The translations under genes were made by a program, and so were the position numbers. 41,125 nt of DNA from a virus: positions 1-41,125 of the IMG/VR virus record IMGVR_UViG_3300006923_000053. The stretch is one strand, 5' to 3'. This document shows positions 1 to 9,272 of this stretch, piece by piece (within the stretch, counting starts at the first letter, position 1; every line of letters begins with the position of its first letter). A model generated the notes under the pieces. The model saw only the letters and a program-made list of their open reading frames with translations, had not been told where the DNA came from and made no database searches.

Positions 1-627
1 GATAATACTTATGAAAGGTTTGGGATAAGGAAAGACAAATATAATCTTAATAATGTAGCTTCTATGCGACAAGCATTGTCGGCTGTTTATTCAAATGCTC
101 TTAAAGACAATAGCACTGGGCCTTACGAAGCAATTTGTTTAGCTGCCAGTAATGATCCCACAAACGAGATCCCACTACAAGTCCAACCAAAAACACCAGG
201 ATTTTTATTGCGAGTTATTGCGAGGATACCCGAATTTCATGCAAGTCTCCCAAAGCCAGACGATGCTTTAGGCTGTGTGGAACTTAGAAATTTAGCGATA
301 TTGATGCACCCGGTGTTTTATAGTGTTTTGAAAAATAATGAAACTGTTCCTAAGCCGGGCAACAAAATTAAAGTTAATCTATTTTCTTCTAATGGCGGGC
401 AATATGGAGAGTATCTTGGCATTGTAAATTCGTCTGAATCGGCTTCGCCCAGCTCATCTTCTAGTCCTGAAGAAATAATGAACAACTCAGAGATCGTACC
501 CACGACTTTAGAAGATGCACCACAATACCATACCGATGAAGGGATCGCAGCTAAACAGAGAGCTTTAGAGTCCTACACAGCGGATTTTGATGAGATAGAA
601 GAAGAGTTTACATTTAACGGAGGTTAA
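1..627 (+). CDS. Probable baseplate hub/spike-type virion protein, 5'-truncated
   Basis: The frame is open from base 1 with no stop, so the gene enters from the left; the ATG at 64 is an internal Met and not a convincing start (no Shine-Dalgarno). The visible 208 residues hold a compact segment with the motif RIPEFHASLPKP, then LAILMHPVF and PGNKIKVNLFSSNGGQYGEYLG. This looks like a small beta-barrel of the kind seen at the front of tail hub/spike proteins: a pattern 'HPxF ... PGxxVxVxF ... GxYLG'. A Ser-rich linker (SESASPSSSSSPEE) and an acidic tail follow. The stop codon lies just after a GGAGG (619-623) that serves the next gene, which suggests coupled translation. The role as hub or spike is inference from the motif and the baseplate context; the enzymatic part, if any, would lie outside the window. 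Confidence 0.6.
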   Translation, partial: DNTYERFGIRKDKYNLNNVASMRQALSAVYSNALKDNSTGPYEAICLAASNDPTNEIPLQVQPKTPGFLLRVIARIPEFHASLPKPDDALGCVELRNLAILMHPVFYSVLKNNETVPKPGNKIKVNLFSSNGGQYGEYLGIVNSSESASPSSSSSPEEIMNNSEIVPTTLEDAPQYHTDEGIAAKQRALESYTADFDEIEEEFTFNGG

Positions 628-632
628 GAATA

Positions 633-1670
633 GTGGCGAAACAAAGTGCTAGAAATGGAACTGAAGCTCAAAAGAAAAGAGATGAGGAGTGCTTGGCCAG
701 AAAGGCCAGCGGAGAATCTGTTAACTTAGACGGTCAAGGGGGCATCGGTGATGTTGAGGAGCCAATAGTCACCTATGAAAAGGTAGACAGTGAAATAGTT
801 TTGCCAAGAAAGAATACCCATTGGGGTAGGCATAGGATAGCATTTGGCCGCGATAGGCACACGAGAGAGGCCCTCAGTGGGTATGGAGGGCGGGGCTGTA
901 CTGCTGCCGGGTCAATAGACATCGTAGTGGGTAGCGGAGGTCCTGAGCCCAAAGCAGGGACTGTGGTGGGACCTAATTTTTTTACTGATGCTGCTAGAAT
1001 TTATTTGACCCAAAGGGGAGATATAGATCGATATTTTAATTTATCTCCTGATGACGCTAACGGGATATTACCATCGGAAAATAGGTCAGCAATAGGCATA
1101 AAAGCAGACGCGGTAAGGATAATCGGTAGAGAGGGAGTAAGAATTTATACTAATGCCCGCACAAAGGGTTCAGGAAAGGTAGAAGAAACAACTTCTCAAG
1201 GCGGAAATATTCAGTCCCATAATGGTATTCATCTTATAGCCAATTGCAGTACTGGAGTTATCGGTGAATTGGACCCCACCGTGCAATCGGCAAACTTACT
1301 ATATGGTGGGCCATTTAATAAGGTTCAGCCAATGGTAAGGGGTGATTTGTTGGTTGCATTTTTAAAAGATTTAATAGAAGATATACAAAATTTATCAGAC
1401 GCAGTAAATAATTTTGCCATGTATCAATTAAAATACAATACGCGAATCGCAGAACATTCTCACACTGTGGCCTCAGCGACTCCTGGCGTTGCAGTGCCGG
1501 ATTTTGCATCGCTGATTCCGGGATCTGCATCGTCCACCATAAAGATTATTCAAGATACTCTAGTGAAAAATTCTCTAAATGTTGCAAATATGAAAATTGC
1601 AACTCAATTTAACTGGCTGGAAGCTAGTAGTCCTCTTTGTATTCTCTCTCCAAACAACAAAACTAATTAA
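633..1670 (+). CDS. Virion structural protein, spike-like, unknown function
   Basis: 345 residues starting at a GTG, chosen because GGAGG (619-623) sits 9 bases upstream and the preceding stop is at 625-627. The N-terminal 30 residues are charged and low in structure. The middle (about residues 90-190) is Gly-rich beta-type sequence with blocks such as DAARIYLTQRGDIDRYFNL and SAIGIKADAVRIIGREGVRIYT, followed by a 'NGIHLIAN' block and then a helical segment (about residues 235-275: VRGDLLVAFLKDLIEDI) ending in a His pair (AEHSHT). I have the impression of meeting this arrangement in phage proteins encoded next to hub/spike genes, where the strand-rich repeats could form a trimeric spike or sheath-like shaft. 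No catalytic motif is visible. Position between the hub-like gene and the large structural genes supports a tail-tip role; the exact function is unknown. Confidence 0.55.
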   Translation: MAKQSARNGTEAQKKRDEECLARKASGESVNLDGQGGIGDVEEPIVTYEKVDSEIVLPRKNTHWGRHRIAFGRDRHTREALSGYGGRGCTAAGSIDIVVGSGGPEPKAGTVVGPNFFTDAARIYLTQRGDIDRYFNLSPDDANGILPSENRSAIGIKADAVRIIGREGVRIYTNARTKGSGKVEETTSQGGNIQSHNGIHLIANCSTGVIGELDPTVQSANLLYGGPFNKVQPMVRGDLLVAFLKDLIEDIQNLSDAVNNFAMYQLKYNTRIAEHSHTVASATPGVAVPDFASLIPGSASSTIKIIQDTLVKNSLNVANMKIATQFNWLEASSPLCILSPNNKTN

Positions 1671-1680
1671 GGATTAAGCT

Positions 1681-4600
1681 ATGGCACAATGCCCAGAAAT
1701 TGAAATTTATGATGATGATCCTTTTATTTATTATGCAAGAGCTTTAATCGATGCGTTCAAGCAGAGGTATGGCACAGAACTTAGCTCACATACTAATAAA
1801 AATGTTTTTGAAGAAGGTCTAGAAATAAACATAGATACAGATAGCGGCACCCCTTTTGACGACCCACTTCCGGAGACCTATTATATTGATACTAAGGAAG
1901 CTGGTGGGTTTAGTGACTGGAGTGGGGCTTTGCCTTACTATATAAAGGGTCCTAAATATACTATATTTAGCGATTATAGTATAAAGGAATGGTCAGTGGA
2001 TGCAACGAGGACGACGACAGACGAGGAGGACGATTGGATAAGCATGGCCGGGTGTTTGGTTGTTCACCCTATGTTAAGAGTAGACTATGAAAGATATGTA
2101 GAAAAGGGTAGATCTGACACATACTGGGAAAACTGGTTCTCGACTGAAGAAGAGCTGCGAGAGGATGTTTTTAAAGAGGGGCCAGGCAGCCTTGGAAGTA
2201 CTTCTGACGATCCAATGACTGATGCCCTTCAGTTTGCTTTCTTACTAGAAGTATTAGATTCCTTTCTGCACATTAATGAAGACAAGAAAACCTCAGATGA
2301 GCATTGGCTTAAAACTAGTATGCAAAAATTCACTTGGTGTCAGATGTTTTGGTATGGCTATGAAACGCATGATGTGGAGACTACAACAGTGCCTGGGATT
2401 GGGGAATTTGCTGACAGAACACAGTTAGGAAAACAAGCTGGCTCTCCAAGCGCACCAAATGTTGGAAGCGGCGCTGGACTCCCAGTATGGGCTGGCGAAT
2501 TAGACCCTGAACCACAGGGTTCCCACACAACTTCTATTAGGTATTATCCCAAAAAAGGTGCCCGAAAAACAGTTAGCTCGGTCGACGACGGCGTAACAAA
2601 CATTGATGGTCGTGGGTGGGGAGCAATTCATTCCAATTGGTGCCCAGATAGGGATGAACACTTTCTAGGACACTCAGTAAGAATTGTGGATGCTGATTAC
2701 AGGGCATTCGTAACATGGTTGGAAAAAGCTATAACTATTCTGGATGATGCTGGGATAGGTCCCGGTTCGTCGTGGTACGACGGAATCCTAGAAGATGCAG
2801 GGTATGGTAACCTAACTCAGACTGAATGCAGCCTCCCTCCTTATGGGGGCTCTATGGATTATGATGCTCTTAGCGATTCTTGGACCAACTCTTGCAGCAT
2901 GAAAGTATTTCGTTCCATGGTGGATAAGATCTATTTTAGCGGAAGTGCTTCGCTCGATGAGATACTCCACCCTGATTCATTAGATTTTTGGTATTCTTTT
3001 TTGGAAGGCCATAACGCATCCCCAGCGTTGTCCACTGAAATCCTAAACCAAGCAATAATGAATTCTGGAGTTATTGGGGTAGAGTGCGACTCAATAGGGT
3101 CGGCTATAGATATTGGCTTAGACTTCCAACCGATTAATGCAAGCGATTGTAAAGATATAGTAGGCCCTCCTATAGTTGAAACTTACATGACTTGTATCCC
3201 AAACCCGCAAGCCTTGACTCCCAACTGGCTAAACCAGACAGAGGAAGAACCGTTTTTAAATCAAAAAACTTGCGAATACTCTATTGTTATGTTGGCCGAT
3301 CCTCCCGATTGTAGCCAAGCATACTTAGATTCTTTTATTCCATCTGCGATGGACAAGCTTTTAAGCTACTATAATAAAGAGAAAACAACGACTTTCTTAG
3401 ACTTATCAGATGGTACTGGGGTCAATTTGAATTCAAAAGATTCATTGATAGACGGAAGCAGTGGTTTTTATTTGGATGGTATAGTCTTTTCTGGCACGGC
3501 AAGAGTTAAGGATTTTTATATTCCCCCAAGACCATTGGCCAAAACAAAGGTTCTTATAACTGTATCTGCCGAAGAATTTAATAGAATACTCGATAAGACA
3601 CCCTCAGTAGAGGAGCAACCTCTATCCTCTGTCCATTACGACGGAGAATCTTCTTTTGTTGTTTTTCTGGTATCAGAGATGCAGAGCATATTTGATAAAG
3701 TAAGCTATGGCCTTGAGTTATACGAAAATTCTTATGCTCATTGGCATTTGGAGACAGGAAGGACCATAAAGGGTCTGAATCTAACCGCAGAATCCAGTAG
3801 GATTATGAATTTCTACAAAGAACTAATGCTTTTGTTTAGAGAATCTGGGTACCCCAAAGATGATTTAGAGTGGGTAGAGATAGGGTTTTCACCAACTTAT
3901 AAGATTGAGTATATAAAAGTACAAAAGCCATTTAGCCCTCCGTTTAGTCTGGAAAAAGGAGTTGATTCTTTTATAAATCGCCCTGTGGCAGCAGATGCCA
4001 CAGCAATGGCCTATATTTCACAATTGCCAAATATAAAAACAGATATGATGGCAAGGAATTCTATGACATGGTACGATATGGTGAAAAAATATCGATACCC
4101 TGAGATAGAAGAGAGCTATGGTCTCAATTTAACCTCCCCAGTGGTTGAGGGGAATGAGGGCATTAAAAAACTTTCTGAAGTGGCTTGTCCTGGGGGAACC
4201 TCCGCTGGTGTATTCGAGGGTAAAGCAACTGCTGGCGAATGGGCAATGAGCCAAGTAAACGATATCAAAAGCGCTCTCCTTTCCCAATTAAGCGCAAATC
4301 CTTGCGTCCTGGTTGATCATAAAATCCTTGAGCACCAGGGCAGAGAAGACTTTGCTATGCAAATAACAGATATGACTCTTAAGGAATACTTGACGAGCGA
4401 TAGGTTTATTAACGATCTCCCAGAGCTTTTGGTGAGGGGAAGATATGATGATATTAACGCTTTATATGGTGGTATGTTAAACAATCTTGGTATGTGTGGT
4501 TTATTTGACTTGATTAAAGCTGCTGTGGATTGTGCGCTTAACGCCTTGGGATACGATGATTCGGTTAGCATTATTGCGGCAGCAGCTATAAGAGGCATGG

Positions 4601-7600
4601 ATGATGAGTTTATTGGGAATTTTATCAGCAGTATGTCCCCTGAAATGCAAGAAGTAGTCGTAGCCACCATCCGAGAAGCCATGCCCCAGCTTTTGCCTTT
4701 CTTATCAAGCTTTGTCACGGTCACTATAGTAGACAACGATGGAGCAACTATAGAGCCAGTTTATGATAGAAGGGCAAGTTATACAAGTACAGATGTACCT
4801 TTTGGTAGTTTAGGAGACCAGTCTTTCAGAGGGATTACTCAAAGTCCTGGTGCCGTTACTGCTGAGGTCTCCTTAAGCAATCCACCAGGCTCTATAGGGT
4901 CTATTGGGGGAGACAATCGATACCCAACACCTCAAGATTACGGCGAACTAAAAAATGTTGTTGCTGACTTGGTAATGAACGATCTTCTAAACGCAGATGA
5001 TTTATTAGACATCTTGAATACCTTGCCGGGAGCTGGGATAGCCATGTCTATCCTAGAAAAAATAGATAAATTTTGTGCTGTTCCTCCTTTGTTCTACCCA
5101 CCGCTTAAGGAGTTTATTAAAATTCCTGGTGTGAATATAGACGTTTGTGAATTGCAAGTCGGAATAACCGTGCCTATAATGCCAAAGATAAGGTTTAATA
5201 GTCTAGGAAAAATATTAATTGATAACGCATGGAGGGTTCTAAAAGAATTATTAATTCGTCTTCTGATTTTAATATTAAAGAAAATTCTTGAGATAATAGC
5301 GGAGGAACTATGTAAAACGAGGGTTGGCGCAGATCCATTGAATTTGCGTGAAGCTATGCTTAATGGAATATGTGGGGACCTCAACGTAGACTCTGCGGTC
5401 ATGGATGACGCTTTAGGAAATATTATGGGGTCCATAGGTTCTTGTTCTGACCCAGTAGCTCTTGGTAGGTACATAGACAATGTAGCTTCAGTAGTCACAC
5501 AGTGCGAACTACTTGACCTTATTACCGGGGAAGGTTCGGATAATCTCTATGATCTTGTTATTGAAATAACTAAAAATGATCCTGTTACTGAGCCCCTCTC
5601 GGAGTGTTTATATGATAAACCCTCTGTCCACCAGTTTTTCAAATCAATCGGCGTATTTGTTGATTTAGAGGCTCTTTGTATTGATGACGCAACAAACCTT
5701 CCGGTTAGCAAAGAAGTATGTGATAATCTTGGCCTTCTCAATGTATTCAGATCGGTTCGAGCAGATGCACTCCGCGAAAAGGGAGTAGACGAGGAATGTA
5801 TAGAAGACCAGCTATGCAAATTAAGGGAAAGAACCGTATCAGATTTAGAAGACCTTATGGGCCTATTACAAGCTGGTATATTTGACAGTGTTATTCCAAA
5901 TATTTTTCATGATGTTAACGATCCAGATAAGCCTTCGTTGCTGCCAGCGGCATTACCGGATGAAAGTATAGCTATGGATACAATGTTTAATTCTATGTTT
6001 GATGCCATGGCTGTTTCTTTTACAGAAGATATAATAGGTCGTCGTGGTTTTCTGAATATGGTCTTAGCCGATTCGAGAGGTCGTGGATATAACCAGCATT
6101 TAAAATTTGAACAAATGTTTGGTCCTTCTTTCTTTAACCTTTACGGTTCTTATGGGACAAGAGCACATCCTCCTCGCGATGAGTGGGGCAAGGGAGCAGA
6201 GGGCAACAAGGTGCAAGACCATAATGGCTGGGTCACAGGGCCTCTTAATTTTACTGACGACGCAGCAAATTTCTTCTGGTTGCCTTTCTTGTTTAACCCA
6301 CTTAGTGCTGACGGGACTCAGCCAGAAGCTGAGGGTGATCCTGATAATGATCAAAACGGGGACGGGGCGCCGGAAACACATGGTCGTCCCCCAGCTATTG
6401 GTGGCCTGCCCGACAAGGTCGCAGGACATTTACAATATACTTTAGAAAATTTCTCTGTATCTTATAGTCTTGCCCCTGCTGACCCCTACTCTGTGGTTAT
6501 ACCTTGGATCGGATATGAAGAAGAAAATCCCTTAACATTTATGTTTAGTTATGATTATTGGACTCCCCCTCCAGAAGGACAGGAGTATACATGGGATGGT
6601 CATCGAATGAAGGTAGTTATGACTTCTGAGGACTGGGAAGGCACGGGAGACTCCTTTACCGAAACTCTTGCTTATATGGATGTAAATTCTTCTGTTTCCC
6701 CAGGGGTGGCCGATTTTAAGGAGACTGTATTGGATCTTGATCTTAAATTTACCTCGCCTGACTATTCTTGGTTAGAATTGCTTAAATATAAGGTAGACTT
6801 AGCATTTGGGGGCGAAATTTCCCCTAGTGCTAGAGGCTCTACCTTTAAACCTATTAACAGAAATCTTATAAATCAATTAGCGGCTAAACTAGCTTCGAAT
6901 GATCGTATATTCAACTATGGGTTTAGGGACGCAGATGGTGAAGTCGAACCGCCAAAAGTTGTGTACTTTCACCAGACTGCCGAATTTGACGACATAGCCG
7001 CCGCTATTGAAAGGTATGGAGGTTCCGAAGGTAATCCGCCATTCTATATTAGATATCCTGATCCTCAAGGGTTTTTAAAGATAGCACAAGATATAATTCC
7101 TTCATTTAAGCCATGTGAGACACCTGACGGGTCTACGAATTTTCCAAAATTTAAGGAATTAGCTAAAGTAGCTGATGCTTTCGCTGGCAAAATAAAAGAT
7201 GATCCACGAGGATGGAGAAAGGTTGACGGGGTTACAACTGAAGTAGAATCTCCTTTCGACAGAATACTGCCCAAAGCGGCTCTTGGAGTAGTAGAGGGTA
7301 CAATAGCAGCGACTATAAGAGTTTATGCTGTTGAATTTATGTTAAAAGCTTTGCCTGCTCTTAGCGTGCTAGGCATGGAAAAAGGGAATTATGGTGATGT
7401 TTTTGCTGACTATATCATAGAAAATATGGAGAAGGGCCTTCTTACCTCTGGTCGGGGCAAAAGATATAACAAGAAGTATGAAGATTATTGGTGGCTATTC
7501 TTAGAACAGGTGGTTCAGAATTTTGGCCTAAAAGTTCAGCAAGGAATAATATTGGATGAGACTCCAGAGGAAAAAGAGGCGAGAGATTTAATTAACCAAC

Positions 7601-8847
7601 ATGTAAAAAATAATTGGACGTACACTCCACCGGAAGTGTTTACTGGGCTGTTCTCAGCTAAAAAAACCTCAACAGATAGAAAAGAAAAGTGGGACGCTGT
7701 TTTCCAAGGTGCGGTTGCAAGCCCAACCGCAGGCCTTCCGGTTTATATTCCCTCGCCAGTCATTGGTTACTGCAAGACAATATTAAGAAGATATGTTTTA
7801 GAAGAATTTGAAAGAACCTCGGAAATCTTTCAGGAGGTTGTTAAATCAGACTATACAGATATAGATGACTTCATATTAAAAAATAGAAGCCTTATTGGCG
7901 GGGCAATAGACACGTCGACGAATGGTGGAGACGGTGGCCCATTAGATGTACCTTCTGCTTCATATTATGCCTCATTGGCGGCAGGAGCCTCAGCTGATCA
8001 TCCTCTAGAGAGGCTGGAAGACCCAGACCCAGGGGGTAGGGGTCTTCCATTTATTCTTGAAAGATATGTTGTCATTGGCGGAACGCTCACAGACGCCAGT
8101 GCGAACGCCAGACAACTTGGGTATGTAGCTAATCTTGCCGACTTGGAAAATATACTCTCTGGCCACTCGATCGTCGCAGATGATGGGTGGAGGTTTGGTT
8201 TAAGACTAACATTTATTCCGGAAATGTTAGGAGCTTCTGTAGCAAGCGATTTTGAATTCCCAGCAGCCTCGGATTTGACCGCAGATTTTGGTTATATGAA
8301 TAAAGCCTACCACTCATACTATAAAAATGCAATTCCCTTAGCAGAAGCCGAGTTGGAAATAAATGAAGGGGAACTCTATACAGCGCAGCTTTACAACGAT
8401 TATTTACAAAATCTAATTTGCAAACTCATAGAAACCCCAGAGTATAAGATGTTGTTTGAGCATTGTTTCCCGATGCCAAAGTACATGGCGTTATTAGCTA
8501 TCTATTGTGGAACGACATTTGTTCCTTCTCTGGCTAATGTTGAAGATGGCTGGGCTGCTAAGAACGATGGTTCTGGTGGTGGTCGCTGGATAGGTCTGGG
8601 CAAATTTGGTGGAATGAATACTTGGAGAGGGAATGAGGGGATGGTGAATTCCTTTCAAAATACTAAAAGAACGGCTCGACAGATACTAGAAGCTACTTGC
8701 TACACTAATTACGATTATGTGGACAGAGATGGTATGACCCCCGAAGAAGTATATATAGAAAATGATAGTCCAACTAGAAATAGCGGGGTAGACTTAAAGT
8801 GGTGGCAATGGAGTTCATTACGCCCCTCACCGTGTAAGGAGGAATAA
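1681..8847 (+). CDS. Giant putative baseplate/tail structural protein (2388 aa)
   Basis: I do not recognise the family. ATG at 1681 has AAGGA 7 bases upstream. The protein is acidic, rich in Asp/Gly/Tyr/Trp in the first 800 residues, and carries scattered Cys. A strongly hydrophobic and basic helical stretch lies at about residues 1182-1212 (around VLKELLIRLLILILKKIL), followed by a Cys-containing helical region to about residue 1450. The last third again looks globular and aromatic-rich. Immediately downstream come gp25- and gp6-like wedge genes, so it is probably a virion protein of the baseplate or hub region. Its length is exceptional for a wedge component; T4 gp7, the largest I know, is about 1000 residues. 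It could combine several proteins that are separate in T4. No signal peptide, protease or hydrolase motif was noticed. Confidence 0.5.
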   Translation: MAQCPEIEIYDDDPFIYYARALIDAFKQRYGTELSSHTNKNVFEEGLEINIDTDSGTPFDDPLPETYYIDTKEAGGFSDWSGALPYYIKGPKYTIFSDYSIKEWSVDATRTTTDEEDDWISMAGCLVVHPMLRVDYERYVEKGRSDTYWENWFSTEEELREDVFKEGPGSLGSTSDDPMTDALQFAFLLEVLDSFLHINEDKKTSDEHWLKTSMQKFTWCQMFWYGYETHDVETTTVPGIGEFADRTQLGKQAGSPSAPNVGSGAGLPVWAGELDPEPQGSHTTSIRYYPKKGARKTVSSVDDGVTNIDGRGWGAIHSNWCPDRDEHFLGHSVRIVDADYRAFVTWLEKAITILDDAGIGPGSSWYDGILEDAGYGNLTQTECSLPPYGGSMDYDALSDSWTNSCSMKVFRSMVDKIYFSGSASLDEILHPDSLDFWYSFLEGHNASPALSTEILNQAIMNSGVIGVECDSIGSAIDIGLDFQPINASDCKDIVGPPIVETYMTCIPNPQALTPNWLNQTEEEPFLNQKTCEYSIVMLADPPDCSQAYLDSFIPSAMDKLLSYYNKEKTTTFLDLSDGTGVNLNSKDSLIDGSSGFYLDGIVFSGTARVKDFYIPPRPLAKTKVLITVSAEEFNRILDKTPSVEEQPLSSVHYDGESSFVVFLVSEMQSIFDKVSYGLELYENSYAHWHLETGRTIKGLNLTAESSRIMNFYKELMLLFRESGYPKDDLEWVEIGFSPTYKIEYIKVQKPFSPPFSLEKGVDSFINRPVAADATAMAYISQLPNIKTDMMARNSMTWYDMVKKYRYPEIEESYGLNLTSPVVEGNEGIKKLSEVACPGGTSAGVFEGKATAGEWAMSQVNDIKSALLSQLSANPCVLVDHKILEHQGREDFAMQITDMTLKEYLTSDRFINDLPELLVRGRYDDINALYGGMLNNLGMCGLFDLIKAAVDCALNALGYDDSVSIIAAAAIRGMDDEFIGNFISSMSPEMQEVVVATIREAMPQLLPFLSSFVTVTIVDNDGATIEPVYDRRASYTSTDVPFGSLGDQSFRGITQSPGAVTAEVSLSNPPGSIGSIGGDNRYPTPQDYGELKNVVADLVMNDLLNADDLLDILNTLPGAGIAMSILEKIDKFCAVPPLFYPPLKEFIKIPGVNIDVCELQVGITVPIMPKIRFNSLGKILIDNAWRVLKELLIRLLILILKKILEIIAEELCKTRVGADPLNLREAMLNGICGDLNVDSAVMDDALGNIMGSIGSCSDPVALGRYIDNVASVVTQCELLDLITGEGSDNLYDLVIEITKNDPVTEPLSECLYDKPSVHQFFKSIGVFVDLEALCIDDATNLPVSKEVCDNLGLLNVFRSVRADALREKGVDEECIEDQLCKLRERTVSDLEDLMGLLQAGIFDSVIPNIFHDVNDPDKPSLLPAALPDESIAMDTMFNSMFDAMAVSFTEDIIGRRGFLNMVLADSRGRGYNQHLKFEQMFGPSFFNLYGSYGTRAHPPRDEWGKGAEGNKVQDHNGWVTGPLNFTDDAANFFWLPFLFNPLSADGTQPEAEGDPDNDQNGDGAPETHGRPPAIGGLPDKVAGHLQYTLENFSVSYSLAPADPYSVVIPWIGYEEENPLTFMFSYDYWTPPPEGQEYTWDGHRMKVVMTSEDWEGTGDSFTETLAYMDVNSSVSPGVADFKETVLDLDLKFTSPDYSWLELLKYKVDLAFGGEISPSARGSTFKPINRNLINQLAAKLASNDRIFNYGFRDADGEVEPPKVVYFHQTAEFDDIAAAIERYGGSEGNPPFYIRYPDPQGFLKIAQDIIPSFKPCETPDGSTNFPKFKELAKVADAFAGKIKDDPRGWRKVDGVTTEVESPFDRILPKAALGVVEGTIAATIRVYAVEFMLKALPALSVLGMEKGNYGDVFADYIIENMEKGLLTSGRGKRYNKKYEDYWWLFLEQVVQNFGLKVQQGIILDETPEEKEARDLINQHVKNNWTYTPPEVFTGLFSAKKTSTDRKEKWDAVFQGAVASPTAGLPVYIPSPVIGYCKTILRRYVLEEFERTSEIFQEVVKSDYTDIDDFILKNRSLIGGAIDTSTNGGDGGPLDVPSASYYASLAAGASADHPLERLEDPDPGGRGLPFILERYVVIGGTLTDASANARQLGYVANLADLENILSGHSIVADDGWRFGLRLTFIPEMLGASVASDFEFPAASDLTADFGYMNKAYHSYYKNAIPLAEAELEINEGELYTAQLYNDYLQNLICKLIETPEYKMLFEHCFPMPKYMALLAIYCGTTFVPSLANVEDGWAAKNDGSGGGRWIGLGKFGGMNTWRGNEGMVNSFQNTKRTARQILEATCYTNYDYVDRDGMTPEEVYIENDSPTRNSGVDLKWWQWSSLRPSPCKEE
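8836..8842 (+). promoter_or_regulatory. Strong Shine-Dalgarno for the gp25-like gene
   Basis: AAGGAGG lies inside the last codons of the 2388-residue gene, 7 bases before the ATG at 8850 and only a few bases before the upstream stop (8845-8847). It is among the best ribosome binding sites in the window and fixes the start of the gp25-like gene. Confidence 0.75.
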
Positions 8848-8849
8848 AA

Positions 8850-9233
8850 ATGGCTGGTTTTTCGCCAAAGTTGCCGCTAACGCTAGACCCAGATGATGGA
8901 TATACCTTGACTAAAACGCTTAAGGAAGTCGCCAAACAAAACTTTAAAATGCTTGTTTTGACGAACCCAGGGGAAAGAATGATGGATCCTGAGTTTGGAG
9001 TTGGCATATTGGCCTATTTATTCGAGAACAATACCAGGACGACACAGGGGAGGATAGATGCTAGGATAAGAGAACAGACATCCAAGTATCTACCATATAT
9101 TCAGATTGAGAACATTCTATTTAAATCTATGGAAGATAGGCCAGAGTTGGCAGAAAATTTCTTAGGAGTTTCAATAGCCTATAGCATAAAGAAGCTGGCC
9201 GTTAGAGATGTCTTAGAAATTCCAACAAATTAA
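8850..9233 (+). CDS. 25: Baseplate wedge protein, gp25-like (GPW/gp25 family)
   Basis: 127 residues, the usual size for T4 gp25 and its relatives. The core motif NPGERMMDPEFGVGI (about residues 39-53) is the family signature: an E-R pair followed by a P-E-F-G-G-type turn. After it comes the helix LAYLFENNTRTTQGRIDARI, and the chain closes with a two-strand end (PYIQIENILF ... LGVSIAYSI). In T4, gp25 joins gp6 and gp53 in the inner baseplate, next to the sheath start. The family is lysozyme-related by name only, and no catalytic activity is expected. The start is set by the strong AAGGAGG at 8836-8842. The next gene is the gp6-like partner, the same pairing seen in contractile injection systems generally. 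Confidence 0.92.
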   Translation: MAGFSPKLPLTLDPDDGYTLTKTLKEVAKQNFKMLVLTNPGERMMDPEFGVGILAYLFENNTRTTQGRIDARIREQTSKYLPYIQIENILFKSMEDRPELAENFLGVSIAYSIKKLAVRDVLEIPTN

Positions 9234-9272
9234 TTTCAACTACTAATTATTAAAGAATTGGGGACCTAATAG

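Noticed and set aside
6107-6445. 112-codon + strand frame inside the 2388-residue gene
   Set aside because: A different frame of a long continuous coding region, without ribosome site or motif.
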